Source: Trichomonas tenax
Lineage: Eukaryota > Parabasalia > Trichomonadida > Trichomonadidae
NCBI GenBank assembly: GCA_023091735.1
Contig: JALKBU010000008.1
Coordinates: 86,228-150,227, forward strand
DNA length: 64,000 nucleotides
Direction of reading: 5' to 3'
Of the stretch, positions 1 through 11,550 are shown piece after piece (the first letter of the stretch is position 1; every line of letters begins with the position of its first letter). The notes beneath the pieces are model-generated. The model searched no databases, was not told the DNA's origin, and saw nothing but the letters and a program-made list of their open reading frames with translations. The position numbers and the translations under genes were made by a program.

Positions 1-186
1 CGAAGGGCGAGGTAGCGGATGATCTCGCGATGGCATAATTCTTTCTGGTTTTCTGTTGTGACAAAATACATCTTCAGATTCAGCGATAAGAGACTTTATC
101 TCGGAGATGGAAGACCTGATTGCCTTCAGCTCTGTGAGGATGTCTTCTTCGACTGTTGATCGCACGAAAGCTAAAAACAAAAACAT
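1..186 (-). CDS. 5' part of an unknown gene running off the left edge
   Basis: From an ATG at 186 an open frame of 62 codons runs leftwards off the window with no stop. The first ten residues are strongly hydrophobic (MFLFLAFV), followed by an acidic helical stretch and a basic, proline-rich segment (residues about 45-62). This could be a short signal-like start or chance. GC content and codon use are like the real genes and unlike the flanking spacer, which supports coding. I do not recognise the family. The gene is transcribed away from the kinase gene's 3' end, so 187-608 holds its promoter. Confidence 0.5.
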   Translation of the reverse strand, partial: MFLFLAFVRSTVEEDILTELKAIRSSISEIKSLIAESEDVFCHNRKPERIMPSRDHPLPRPS

Positions 187-608
187 TATTTTATCACTTT
201 CAACTTTTGGATAAAATCAACGGCATCGAATCCATTGAAATTTAAGAGATGAACATCGCAATCACCGATTGATCTCTGTGTTTTTTTATAGCTTTAATGA
301 TGTATTGCTCAAAGATAGAGAGAATTGTCTGGATAATTCAGATATCGCATGAATGAAATAATGAAACTAATGGCATTTGATCCTTCTTCTTATTGATAGG
401 ATCATTCGCTGAATGACAGGAGTTGATATCAACAGACGAAATTGATGTATGCCAACATTTGATCAAATCGCTGAATTGTAGGAGTTGTTATTTGTCAAAT
501 AAATGTTCCAATGAACGAGATTCTAAAAAATATTTAATATAACAGAAATCTTGCGATTAAGAAAATATATATAATACATTTTTAACCGAAGATAAACAAT
601 AATAACAA
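187..608. other. Intergenic, AT-rich, with a degenerate direct repeat
   Basis: This spacer lies between the edge gene's start and the kinase stop. It holds two imperfect copies, about 62 bp apart, of a 24-nt block with core TCGCTGAAT (around 406 and 468). No ORF or RNA gene is seen. Confidence 0.5.
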
Positions 609-2792
609 CTATTTAAATCTGTCGCTAATTGATCTGCGAGGTGTAGAAACAGCAAAATCATCAGCAGCAGAAATTCTTAATGGTAATGCAGCATCTGTGC
701 TGGCTGAAGCCGGTGAAAAGTTGATCTCCGAAAGTCGAACAGAATTTGGACTTTGCGGGGCGAATGAATCTGAAATTGCTCTACATCTTCTTCTCATTAT
801 TCTTGCTGCTTCCTGGTTCTGAATACCAAGCTGATCAACACCGACAACTTCGAAATTGTGCAATTCGTCCTTCTTCTTATTGCAAATTGTTCCGCTTCTC
901 TGTCTCTTGCGGAGTGCAGGAACTTTCTTTTCCTTTGTCTCAGCTTTGTTTGCTGCTAAAGCAGTGGCATTCATATCTGCGAGGATATCCTTTTCATTAT
1001 CCTCAGAGAATTCGTATCTGCATGCGAAGTAGCTTGTGTCAACTGTTGAGCTGAGTGATGGAATGAATGGAACTTCGGTTTCTTCGCTTTCCATCTGAAG
1101 CCATGGATGATTTTCGAGCTCTTCGATACCTTTGCTACCAAGTCTCTTTTCTGGATCTGTTTCGAGTAATTTCGTGATGAAATCAGTCAACTCAGGTGAG
1201 CAGTCGTCGATTGGATCGTATCTGCCTGTGATAACTGCTTCCAATGTCATTGATTCTGTGTCGCGATGAAATGGAGGAATTCCTGTAATCAATTCGAAAG
1301 CAATACAGCCGAGGCTCCAGTAATCTGTCGTTGGGCCGTGCGATTGACAAAGAATAACTTCGGGTGAAACATAATCTGGCGTACCGATGATTCTTTCGTC
1401 AGAGGAAATCTGCCTTCCGACAGCTCCTGCGTATGAAAGTCCAAAATCGGTAAGTTTCAGGTTTCCTTCCGCTGTAATTAAAATATTATCTGGTTTGAGG
1501 TCTCTGTGAATAATGCCGTGTTCGTGGAGGAATCTCAATGCTCCAATGATCTGTTTGATGTAAAATCTAGCGCTGCTTTCATCTAATGCGCCAACTTGCT
1601 CCAATAACGAGAACAAATCGCCACCAGGAAGATATTCCATGAACAAGTAAAGGTTATTCTGTCCAATAATCGAATAATAGAATGAAACAACGTAAGGAGA
1701 AATGCAATCGTGCAAAATAGCGCGTTCTGTGAGTACACGTTGTACTTGGTTTTTGCGTTGAATGCTGCGACGCTTGAGAACTTTAACAGCGTAAATATCG
1801 CCTGTTTTCGTTTTCTTTGCAAGGAAAACTCTCGCGTAGGCGCCACCGCTGATTCTCTTGAGAAAAGTGAATTCTGTGAGAAGAGGCTGTTTCGGCGGTA
1901 TAAAACCTGTTGATGTTTTCGCCAATCTTTCAGTTACAGACAAAAATGCAGAACATGTTCGCGATTTTTCTAACGCTAAAAAACACAATTCGTTCGATCC
2001 CATTGATTTTGCAATGGATGCGATTTGAGTAAGCTCCATAGGAGCATCTGATTTATCTGTTGTAATTTCCTTACATCTGATACTTAAAGCGAGAAGACTG
2101 AGTTGGGGAAGGATTTTGTGCATAGCGTCCGCTTCCTCTCCAGGCCACGTCTTCGATAAAGGACCTTCCATAAACTCTTTGATTAAATTTTCCAATTTTT
2201 GATCGATTTCGTTGACTTTAGATTCGCTTTTAAATGCGGTAATGCATAACGTCGTGTGATGTTCTATGTCCGCTATGTGAATTTTCTCACCGCAAATGCG
2301 ACAAATAATAAAATCCGAGTTTTCAACGGATTCCGCTTTGTGGATGATAGGTTCTGTAACTTTCTCTGATTCAATTGTCTGTTCTACAGAAAACGAGTGC
2401 AAAACTCTGTTTAAAGCGAGTATTGATTTCAAAATTTTTTCTGTTGTCTCTGACTGCTTTGACTCAATCAAATGAGGCAGCAATTTCGAGAGATCGGAGG
2501 TAAATGATTCGATATTAGATATTAATTGCGAATATGTTGATTTAATACATGCTTCAACTTGCCTTACGACTCTAATTTTAAGTCTGTCGACATCAGAAAG
2601 GTTATCCTTGTCTTTGATCTCATTTTGGAGGAGGCTGCATAAACGCGTGAGAACTGTTTTCTGTCCCTTCAAAATGAAGAAAGTTTGGAGGTACATTGTA
2701 TCTCTGGTGAGTGAAATGGTGGGCTTGCGTGTCTCAGTATTGCGCTTTTTGTGAAAAAAACCTATCTGAGACTGAAAAGTTTTAAGATTCAT
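609..2792 (-). CDS. AGC-family Ser/Thr kinase, Rim15/IRE/MAST type
   Basis: A 727-residue protein kinase starting at ATG 2792. Residues 308-565 form a complete catalytic domain: a glycine-rich loop with G-x-G-x-x-A-x-V replaced by SGGAYARV, AVKVLK lysine (about 337), HRDLKPDN (Asp about 431), DFG (about 449), a GTPDYVSPE activation-loop end and the LGSKGIEEL / HPWL tail typical of AGC kinases. Residues 164-183 form a C-x2-C...H...C zinc-knuckle (CRICGEKI...HHTTLC) that strongly resembles the one in plant IRE and fungal Rim15 kinases. That places it in the Rim15/IRE/MAST/Greatwall group, which acts in cell-cycle and nutrient signalling. The C-terminal 150 residues are Ser- and Arg-rich and probably disordered. 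The activation loop is short, unlike Greatwall's long insert. The exact substrate is unknown. Confidence 0.9.
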   Translation of the reverse strand: MNLKTFQSQIGFFHKKRNTETRKPTISLTRDTMYLQTFFILKGQKTVLTRLCSLLQNEIKDKDNLSDVDRLKIRVVRQVEACIKSTYSQLISNIESFTSDLSKLLPHLIESKQSETTEKILKSILALNRVLHSFSVEQTIESEKVTEPIIHKAESVENSDFIICRICGEKIHIADIEHHTTLCITAFKSESKVNEIDQKLENLIKEFMEGPLSKTWPGEEADAMHKILPQLSLLALSIRCKEITTDKSDAPMELTQIASIAKSMGSNELCFLALEKSRTCSAFLSVTERLAKTSTGFIPPKQPLLTEFTFLKRISGGAYARVFLAKKTKTGDIYAVKVLKRRSIQRKNQVQRVLTERAILHDCISPYVVSFYYSIIGQNNLYLFMEYLPGGDLFSLLEQVGALDESSARFYIKQIIGALRFLHEHGIIHRDLKPDNILITAEGNLKLTDFGLSYAGAVGRQISSDERIIGTPDYVSPEVILCQSHGPTTDYWSLGCIAFELITGIPPFHRDTESMTLEAVITGRYDPIDDCSPELTDFITKLLETDPEKRLGSKGIEELENHPWLQMESEETEVPFIPSLSSTVDTSYFACRYEFSEDNEKDILADMNATALAANKAETKEKKVPALRKRQRSGTICNKKKDELHNFEVVGVDQLGIQNQEAARIMRRRCRAISDSFAPQSPNSVRLSEINFSPASASTDAALPLRISAADDFAVSTPRRSISDRFK

Positions 2793-4492
2793 TAGTTTTG
2801 TTACTTAAAAGTGACAATACTTTACATTACTGAACTCTTCACTTTTTCGCTTCTCTTCATTTTTAACAGATTTAATCAATAAAAATGGTATACACTGTCA
2901 TGGCTTTTTAAAAATATAAAGTTTATTTTGTTATTAGTTCATCAGAAGTGTTATTTATCGAAAAGGTCCTGTGGCAGAATGTACGTTATTAAAAATCTCA
3001 CTTTTTTGGCCTCGGTCGAAGTTTAGTTTTGCTATCTCGATGAGGATTCAAAACTCGACTTTTCTATATGGCACGATCAAAAATGTAACTCAGCGAATTT
3101 ATCATGGAACCTATTTAGTTGGTCTGGACTAAAGTTATTGCAAAGATATTGCGATTTTTAGACTTTGTTGGTTTCTGGCCTTGGCGTTTCCAGTGGCTTT
3201 CTATAAGAGTATCTGGCGTCGGAACCCATCTTGAAAACTATATGTTAAAATTCAAAATTTATACCACGAAATTTTGCCGATTTTTTGGCTCTTCTACACA
3301 CAGCTGCTACTAACATTCCGCTGATCCCTTATAAATTTGCTAAGGGCCGCTACAGAGGGTTTTTGAGGTCCGATTATTATTATCTCCATATTTAACGATG
3401 ATTTATGCATATTTATAGAAATCCGTGTAATTAACGTCGGTAGTTCGGTTCAATTACAGATATAAAACTATCAATATCTCTATTTTAGATTTTATTCATA
3501 AGGTTTTTATAAAATTTTGTTCTTTTTCCTTGAGTAAATACTTCAACCTTTATAATCATATCTATAACTAGCTTATCAATTGATTTTATGAATATGAATT
3601 TTTCACTTTTTTGAAAATGTTGAAATATTTAAGCGTTGTATGTTGTTTCTATGATCAGTCCAATTAGTTTGTTTTAAGGGAATGAATATTATTCATTGTT
3701 CCTGATTTTTTTTGAAAATCGAAAAATCAAAATTGCCTGTGTAATGGTAAAATTATATTCAGCATCTATTATGTATTACAATTTATTTAAGCATGCGGCG
3801 GTTATACGCAAAGTACGTTATTTTGTTTTTAAATAAGCAAAATTTCTCTTCACTCAAATGTGGTGCCATCATCTCTCGGGACTTGGCAGGTGCATTGAAG
3901 AATCCGATGCGTTATTTGGAAATTGATAATGTGGTCTCAAATTTCAAAGCTATCACCATAAATTTATTAAGTAACATGTAATTAATCAAATAAACCCAAT
4001 TTTAATACCACAACGATAAAATATTTGATTAGAGAAAGAATAATAAAGTATTGCATCAATATAGCTATTTGGCAGCAAAAAATATTTGAACACGCACAAA
4101 ATTGTTACTTGCGCATAATTCTGAGTACTCACACTTCGTAGACTATATAAAAATTGAGGATGTCTGGTCGATTTTCAGAGCATATTTGGCCTGTGAGTAC
4201 TATCAATTATACGCACCATAAAAAAAAAACAATTTTAAAATTGAACACACACTGTGGCTTATTGATAGCAAATTGGTGAATTTTATGAATGATTCTATGA
4301 TAAGAGCTATTATTAAGTACATTTGCCGTGAAAAGTCACTTTGATTTTAACTTTATAAGTATTTATTTTTTTACAAATTGCAAGTGCATAACGGTTTTGC
4401 GTATGTTCAAAAAATACGCCATTGGAAAATGCGTAAGTGCCGCATTCTTAAAATTTATTATTTGTTTTTTGCAAAAAAAAAATAATTTTTGA
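2793..4492. other. Gene-free AT-rich spacer
   Basis: About 1.7 kb with no supported gene. Short ORFs here use alternative start codons and low-complexity AT-rich codons. I see no RNA gene. Nothing beyond homopolymer runs stands out. Confidence 0.5.
2809..2814 (-). promoter_or_regulatory. Initiator-like TCACTT upstream of the kinase
   Basis: On the minus strand the kinase leader reads TGTCACTTTTAAG about 20 nt before the ATG. TCACTT matches the trichomonad initiator TCA(+1)Py(T/A). The same TGTCACTTTT string precedes the PDI-like gene near 55105. Confidence 0.4.
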
Positions 4493-4993
4493 ATTCAAAT
4501 TTGAATCTGCCGCGTTTCTAATTTTTTGCAATTTTTTGAAAAATTTTTCTCTCAATTTTTTTATTAATAAAGCAGCTGAAAATTTTTCAAAAAAAGAGGA
4601 ATCGTTCAAATTCATATATTAGGTTGTTTAGTGTAATTTATTTAATTTTTTCTTCTATTTCAATTTTCAATTTTCAAATCAGAAAATTCTAAAATCTTCC
4701 CACTTACTGCAGCGACATACAGAGCGAAAATTAAAGACACCTTCAAAACTCTGTTTCATGACAATAACTACAGTACACACAGTTTTCGAAAGGGCGCTGC
4801 CCACGAGGCAGCTCTTATGAATATTCCAGATTTTACAATAAAGTCTATGGGCAGTTGGAAAACTGATGTTTTTACTCGATGCACTGCCATTGACATTCAT
4901 CAGGCTTCTACAGCCATTACCCCCTTAATTTAATAAACAACCCCCTTTTTATTAAAATTGAGAGAAAAGAGGCGGTTAAATTCAAATTTGAAT
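4493..4993 (+). mobile_element. Deleted tyrosine-recombinase element, copy 1
   Basis: A roughly 500-bp element bounded at both ends by the 14-bp palindrome ATTCAAATTTGAAT (4493-4506 and 4980-4993). Inside each palindrome the sequence continues as an imperfect terminal inverted repeat with CCGC followed by TCTCAATTTT and AATAAA. Only the last 84 codons of the recombinase remain. A second copy at 45491-46071 lies in the opposite orientation and shares both ends and the coding remnant. The two copies have different internal deletion junctions, so both are non-autonomous derivatives of a larger, Crypton/DIRS-like element. The superfamily cannot be settled from these remnants. Confidence 0.75.
4679..4933 (+). 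pseudogene. C-terminal remnant of a tyrosine recombinase, Tyr nucleophile lost
   Basis: Eighty-four codons ending in TAA encode the catalytic C-terminus of a eukaryotic transposon-type tyrosine recombinase. The box-II motif HSFRKGAA (H-x-x-R) and the GSWKT segment are clear. The nucleophile motif reads FTRCTAI here, but FTRYTAI in the copy at 45570-45896, so the catalytic Tyr has become Cys. The upstream catalytic Arg domain and any start codon are missing. An antisense ORF over the same bases is a shadow. Confidence 0.8.
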
Positions 4994-7421
4994 GATTCGA
5001 GAATTCGTTTTTTAGTAAAATATTTAAATTGCAAAAATATTTTTCAAAAATTTGTTTCAATAATAAACTGCTTGCCCAAAGGTGGCACCTAGTCAATTAA
5101 GATTATTCTAAAAAAATTTAATATACGTTTAGTCACATCAGTTAAAAAAAACCGAAACATTCCAATAAGTTTCAATGGACTCACTCTAAGGGCCCAGAAG
5201 ATGAGACGCAACAGCGAATGAAGCAAAAATACATTAACTTAAATTGATCATCAAATTTCACCATTAAAAATATCGATTTTTTGTTTTCAACCAATGTCAA
5301 TACTCATTGCAAGTCTTTGAATATCGTTTACTACAACTTTTACTACATTCTTTTAGTTGTATTGGTCAATATATTTTCGAAATATTTTTACTTTCATTTA
5401 AATGCATTCTTCTCCTTGGATTACGCTTTCGCAATTAAGAAATGCTTCCCACAGCCAAATCTATCTTTAAGAAAAAAAATTCAAATTATTAACATTTTTG
5501 ATTTAGAAAGATGTTATACAGCTTCTATGGATACACTATACTTGTCAAGTAGAACACATCCTTACTGAAATTCCGCTTTCCCCCACATATTTCCAATTTT
5601 CCAAAATCTGTTATATCTATTTTAAGACACTACACACTTATAAAACTTTTGCTTATTCTTGAGCGATGATTGTTCATTGTTAATTCATGATAATCTAGCT
5701 TATATGTTTATAATCACACTTTGATCTCACCTTCTTATACGAGATTTATATGTTTTTATAGGCCCTAAACCTAGACCAGTCTGTACCTAGTGTAGCTGCA
5801 CTGGCATTCATGTCCTTAATAAACTCCTTTATATAGATAAAATTCAACATATTTTGTTCCCTAAGGTGGCCACCTTTGGTCAACCAGTTTATATAGTTTT
5901 TCAAGATTAATAACTTAGCGAATCTCTGTGCAGGTTCTTCGATATAACAATGCATACATCCTCATGGCCTGTACAACTTAAATTCTGAAGCTGATTGGAA
6001 AATATATTTGTAACATACCACTGACTTTACCGCTTACTCCAAACTATTTAAAATTAATTTCGAATAAAAAGTCCTTTTCCTGCTTTTTTCAATGAATGCC
6101 TCACTGACTAGGATATAGCTGTTCAACTACTTTTTCACTTTCTGTGTAATTTTCGAATTTTTATTTCATCAAAAAAATCCAAAAAATTATATTATTTTTT
6201 GTAGCAATACATTCGCGCAGTAAAGTATATTATTCTCTATTTATTATTTTCTGATTATTCTTTGTTTTTCGGCGTAAAATTCTAAAAGTAAAAAGTAAAA
6301 AGAGTCTATGACAAAAGTGAACATCAAAAAGTGACGGGCGAGCCTTAAAGTCACTTTTATAAATACTTTGTCACTTTTTGCGCGGGCAATTTGTCACCTT
6401 TATAAAAAGTGTCATAAATATCCTTGTAGTCTAACCAATACATCCAGGTTAGTGTTGTTAACGAGCCACAACTCTATCATCAACGAGCATATACCTAATT
6501 GGTAAGAAAACAACGATATTTATGCATGCTTAAATTGTTGTAAGAATGTCATTGGGCGAGGTTGGCCTGAGACTTCCAAAGCCCTCGAGTGGCCAAGCCA
6601 GGCCCTAGCAAGAACCCACTTATTGATTCAATTTTTAATACACATTACATTTTCACTTTTGATATTAAAAAATTATTATTTTTTTTCTATTTTTTATTTT
6701 TCACAGATACCTTTTTCATTACAAGATTATTTTCATATTATTACTTATTCTCATAATTATTAATATATCATTAAATTCATAATTAATTATGAATCATGAA
6801 TTAAATGATGTTTTCATGTTACTTTCATTTTATATATTGATTTATATTATTTAGATTCTCAATTTGATCCTTATATTCTTTGTAAAATTCATTTTTAACT
6901 AAATTTTTATTTTTATCTTCAAATTATTCGTTTATAATTCATATTTACCATGCAAGAAGGAATAATTTCGGCCGAGTTTCTTGGTTTTCTTAGGTTTGGA
7001 GTGCAACAAAAACTTGCAATGAACAAAGAGAAATGGATGATGTGCTATCGTCAGGATGCTGATAGCACAAATAACATCCTTCACTATAAAGCCACAACTA
7101 CTCATAATGAAGTCTTCTTTGGCTTCCAACATTGAGTTCAATCCATTTCAACCTATTGACACTTTTCCATTTTTCCCGCGCAAACACCTCACTTTCCTTT
7201 ATTTTGACATCCTGACTTTACATGCCAAAAATAAGTTACATGTCAGAAAAGCACGTTGTTCTATTTTGTCCCAGTCCCAAAGTAAAAAAGTTTCAATCCA
7301 TAAAATAATTTTATAGCAATTTTTCTCAGAATCTCATGTGCACGATTTTCCAGATATTTTGTATATATAACGTACATACTATTACTAATTAAATGGTCTT
7401 ATTCAAAAATAAAATTTACTG
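4994..7421. other. Gene-free spacer with a GTCAC cluster and a GC-rich patch
   Basis: No supported gene. At 6313-6405 there is a cluster of GTCACTTTT / AAAAGTGAC motifs on both strands. At about 6548-6615 there is a short GC-rich patch in which GGTTGGCC and GGCCAAGCC can pair. It does not fold as a tRNA and has no A or B box that I can see. Confidence 0.45.
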
Positions 7422-7430
7422 TACGTTAAG

Positions 7431-8037
7431 GAGTCCCCCACCTTTCTAGAAAAACTGACATTTTTAAAGTGTCAGTTTTTCTATACTTAATGTAGTAAAC
7501 GAACAGCTTTTAAAAACCAGGAGAAATCAAGCATTAATAAATCAATGACCTCTACAATCAACAGATAATATAGCCACTCAATCAATTACTTCTATTCTCA
7601 GCAAAGAATCTTCAGCAATCAATCACCTCAATTCTCAGCAGAGATCTTCGTCAATGAATCACGTATCTCTGCTAGCTTTCAAAATGAACAAAAGTTAAGA
7701 TCATTAGCCTTGAATCCTAGTTCAATTATTCTAGGATTAGAAAAAAAAAAACTAAAAGAAACTATTAACATCGCTTATTTTATAAGCGATGTTATGATGA
7801 AGACTATTATCGATCTTCATTTACCAACGGATGTTGAGATACAAATCAAGAAGGAAATTACAGAATTTATTTCCACACATGCTCCAGATGAGGTAGTAGA
7901 AATGTGGAAGGAAAAAATGAAGAAAATTAAATTTACTTATAAATTGGAATAATTAATTTTACTTGTCAAATTTTTGTTGTTTACATAACATTTTTGACAT
8001 GTAAACTTGCCACTTTTCTAGAAAGGTTGATGACTCA
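7431..8037 (+). mobile_element. TIR element (MULE-like, 9-bp TSD), copy 1
   Basis: A 607-bp element flanked by the perfect 9-bp direct repeat TACGTTAAG (7422-7430 and 8038-8046). The ends are inverted repeats of about 30 bp: the left begins GAGTCCCCCACC, the right in reverse complement begins TGAGTCATCAACC, and both continue TTTCTAGAAAA then TGRCA. Just inside the left end is a perfect 14-bp stem, TAGAAAAACTGACA, with its inverse. A second member with the same end motif and its own 9-bp duplication is at 31142-31434. A 9-bp duplication with such TIRs is typical of Mutator-like elements, but no transposase is present, so the superfamily is inferred. Confidence 0.75.
7569..7952 (+). other. Open frame inside the TIR element, no ATG at its 5' end
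   Basis: An uninterrupted frame of about 127 codons lies wholly inside the 7431-8037 element. The first half is made of degenerate Gln/Ser-rich repeats (a block with core CAATTCTCAGCA recurs). The second half is helical and Lys/Glu-rich. The first in-frame ATG comes late (about 7795), so it is either a decayed gene or a chance frame. No domain is recognised. Confidence 0.3.
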
Positions 8038-8046
8038 TACGTTAAG

Positions 8047-9471
8047 CCGTGTCAATACATTTATTACAAATAAAAATCAAGGACACTCATGTCTGTATCT
8101 AGTCATTGATGTGGAAATATAGAAATAATGGTTATTTTGAATCACAATCATAAAAACATTTTTTTAGAGAATCAAAATTACTCAAAATAATTGTATTTAG
8201 CTTTGTAAACACTCAATTTGTTTTACATTTTTATGCATTTACATATATCAGATGAGAACATCATCAAATACTTATATCCCTTATTAAAATCACTAATTCA
8301 TTATTTTCTGATGTAAACATGTACAGAATCTTTTTTCTACTGTCGTGGAAAACGTATATTGCATGAATTTGATAATTATAAAAATTTGAAGCGATTTATA
8401 TCAAAAGTTGTTAATAGTTGTTAATAGTTATTCTGTATTTGAGGTAAATAGTTTGTTCGCTGTTATGATGCCATATTTAACGCATACTGTCTTTCTGATT
8501 TGATTTTGAAGAACATCTTCAAAGATAAGCAGCCATTCACTTCTACTTGCCATTGGATAGTGAAGAGTGGAAATAATTTACGTCAACTTTGTAGTACGAA
8601 ACAATTTAGATTTCTGTAAAATTCATACAATAACAAACATGTTTTTAATTCAACAAATATGCACATTAAATTGAGATATAGAGGTGACAATTACAAAAAC
8701 ATAGTATACACATGCATAGGGACTTAAATAATTGGTTTGATTCTGATATCATTGTAATCTTCGAGCAATTGTCTATTCAAATCTGGTCCTGAAAATTAAA
8801 TGAAGAAAACAACTATAAAATCATGACTTAGTCATCGTTATAACTATACAAACGCCTACTGGATATGGTAGAGTATCAAATTCTCCATTAGTAATCATTC
8901 AAATCGTTAAAATGATAGTGATGCCATTTAATTTTTTGTGATATCAAACGAGAATCTGACACAATCAAACGTTATCTGTTGCATTTCGAGAAATCTAAGT
9001 TTCAACACTACAAAACAACTTCTTATATCAACATGATTATGAAGTGAAAGAATCGTTCTAAAATAACGAAAATTCGATGACAAAAATCCATTCAAAATGA
9101 TTTGATTTTGAATTTTGAAATATTAATTGTAAAATATCCCTCAAATGTTTGGAGATTTGACATCTCTACAACTAGGCATAAAATCAATTAATCCAAATTT
9201 TAGCCACAATTCGAAAAATCAAAATTTGTAATTTTGCTAGTAAAGATAAATAAAGAAGATATGATAACAACTTTACAGAGAAAGGAAAAAGAAAGATAGA
9301 GAACACATTGTAAAATAGAATATTATCAAAATAGTTATCATTTGTTTTTTTTTCTTTCAAAAAAATTGAATTCTTTTCAAAAAAAAAATATTTAATTAGA
9401 TCCCATAAGAAAAGGCATTTATGTGTTATCGTGAAATTTGACAAAATATTTTACAAAGGTCCATTCAATTT
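8047..9471. other. Gene-free AT-rich spacer
   Basis: No supported gene, repeat or RNA. The minus-strand ORF around 9184-9444 is Phe/Leu/Asn-rich AT-biased sequence and is treated as chance. Confidence 0.5.
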
Positions 9472-9482
9472 TCACTTCATTT
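9472..9482 (+). promoter_or_regulatory. Overlapping initiator-like TCACTT and TCATTT
   Basis: TTCACTTCATTT contains two matches to the trichomonad initiator TCA(+1)Py(T/A), 19-29 nt upstream of the Myb gene's ATG. That distance is normal for trichomonad 5' leaders. Confidence 0.4.
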
Positions 9483-9500
9483 ATTCGTTTATATCGATAA

Positions 9501-9974
9501 ATGGTGGGAATTGGAAAAGGGACAACAAAGAACAAGTTCACGAACAGCGACGACATAAAGTTGAAGCAGGCTGTGAAAGCGTTTGGGAAGAACTGGATCA
9601 AAGTTTCAGAAGAAATGCACGACAAGAACCCCAGACAGTGCAGAGATAGATACGAAAAATATCTGTCACCGGAAATGAATCACGAACCTTTTTCTGTTGA
9701 GGAAGATATTGCTTTGTTAAACGCATTTGAGAAAATTGGACCTAAATGGGTGACAATTGCCACGGTTATTAGAGGAAGATCAGACGTAGCTCTTAAATCG
9801 CGCTTCAAACTGTTACAAAGACATGGAAAGACTTTAGATGTTTTGCAATCAACAGATCCAAAGAAAGATATTAAAAAGGGTAAGACTACGGATGTCGGTG
9901 GTGAAAGTGTTGAAGACCTTGGAGATATTTTTGAGCATATTGACAATGAATTTATTTTCAATTTCTTGGAATAA
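9501..9974 (+). CDS. Short two-repeat (R2R3) Myb DNA-binding protein
   Basis: 157 residues from ATG 9501. Two Myb/SANT repeats occupy about residues 13-60 and 62-110. The first has K-x-F-G-K-N-W-I and the NPRQCRDRYEKYL recognition helix. The second has EKIGPKWVTIA and RSDVALKSRFKLLQ. The third aromatic of each repeat is aliphatic or Phe. This is the compact architecture of trichomonad Myb proteins, which bind promoter elements such as those of the ap65-1 gene; the target here is unknown. The C-terminal tail (residues 110-157) is basic and then acidic. The stop codon runs into TAAA, which matches the trichomonad UAAA polyadenylation signal. Confidence 0.92.
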   Translation: MVGIGKGTTKNKFTNSDDIKLKQAVKAFGKNWIKVSEEMHDKNPRQCRDRYEKYLSPEMNHEPFSVEEDIALLNAFEKIGPKWVTIATVIRGRSDVALKSRFKLLQRHGKTLDVLQSTDPKKDIKKGKTTDVGGESVEDLGDIFEHIDNEFIFNFLE

Positions 9975-11550
9975 AGATATCAGTGTTGTATTTTTGATTA
10001 CAAACTTAGTGAACAATGGTGTTTAGTAATATCAAGTAATAATATGACTTTATTTGTCTTATTGATAAATCATTGTTTAATAATTGTTTTCCAATTCTTT
10101 GGGACAATGCATTGTATTCTTTTGTTTCAATACCATCATTTTTATCATAAATCAATACTTAAGAATCAATATTTTATAAAAAAAATTATATCAAAATCAA
10201 AAAAATGTGACTGAATCGAGATCATTCGAGAATTATATTGAGATAGGGCATTACATATTAAAGTTGAAAATAAATTCAGGTATTTTTTTCGAAATTGGAT
10301 GTCAATTTGGATTTGTATTCCTTGATAACTCTATATATCACTGATATATAGTTTTTTGTTTGATTGTTGAGATATTTTAATTGATGATAATTTTTAATAA
10401 AAGTCAATTTGTATGGTATAATTTGAGATATTGTCATATGCTATATTGATGCTATAGACATCAAGTCCTGGATTTTGATTTTTGCGAAATATTTAAACTA
10501 TATTTTGCTCATTTTGTAATATTAATGATAATTCGTCGATCAAAATGATATAAAATCCATGTGGATGTGGCGGATTTCGTGATTAATAGATCACAAATCA
10601 AGTTAAAAAGGGAAAAAAATTGAATTAGCCTTTAAAATTTTTTGTGAAAAAAATTTTCAAATGACCGCAATTTGATTTAACAATGAACACAGAACTGTTA
10701 TTTTTCCAGCGAATTTTTTTTATGTTGCATTCAAATTTAAAAGATTTTGCATTTTGTTCGGACAATTATTGATTGAATATATGAATTAACACAGTTATTT
10801 ATAGCCCCCAATGGACCCAAATATTATAGATTTTCAGTTAAAACGATGGAATTTTGTTTTTCTTGTATCATTGAAATATCATTTCTTTTTCTATCAATTA
10901 TCCTTGTTCGTAACTTCTAATCCACACTTTTTATTGACACTATGATATGTTTGATACCGAAATATAGCGAAGATTTTATAATTAATCAAAATTAATCTCA
11001 ATTTCTGATACTCATGAAAATACACCTAAAATAGTTTATAATTATTTCAGTTGTAGCGACAATTCGCTGTCAAATTGCTTTCAATGTGCAAAATTTTCAA
11101 CATATTTACATCTTTATAATCCAACCTCTAGCATTCTATAAATATAACACACTCATTCCATATATACCAAAAATGGTAGCCAATTTAACCCATATAGCAT
11201 CTTCAAAATCAAATTTCAATTACCTCTTGTTAAAACGATTCTATACAACTCCAATCACAAAAACTTTATGCCTATCAATTTTACATAATTATTTATTATG
11301 ATTAATCGAATATAAATTATTTTGAATTTTTTAATATGCGATATATTATATTTTAACAATTAAAATCCTTCATAAATCACGATTCAACATATAAATGAAC
11401 ACATAAGAGGTTCTAAATTCATGAGTTTCATCAAAATTTAAAATATTTTCATAAATGCTATTTGATAACAGGGAATATATATGAACAACTATAAAATTTT
11501 AAAAATCAAACATGAATAACATAACAGAACACACAATCGAATATTAAAAA
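9975..11550. other. Gene-free AT-rich spacer
   Basis: This is the tail-to-tail spacer between the Myb gene and the next minus-strand gene. I see no supported gene, RNA or repeat in it. Confidence 0.5.

Noticed and set aside
4679..4900. Minus-strand ORF across the recombinase remnant
   Set aside because: The plus strand encodes the conserved recombinase motifs; the antisense frame is a shadow.
9184..9444. 86-codon minus-strand ORF rich in Phe, Leu and Ile
   Set aside because: Composition follows the AT-rich spacer; no start context or family; homopolymer runs dominate.
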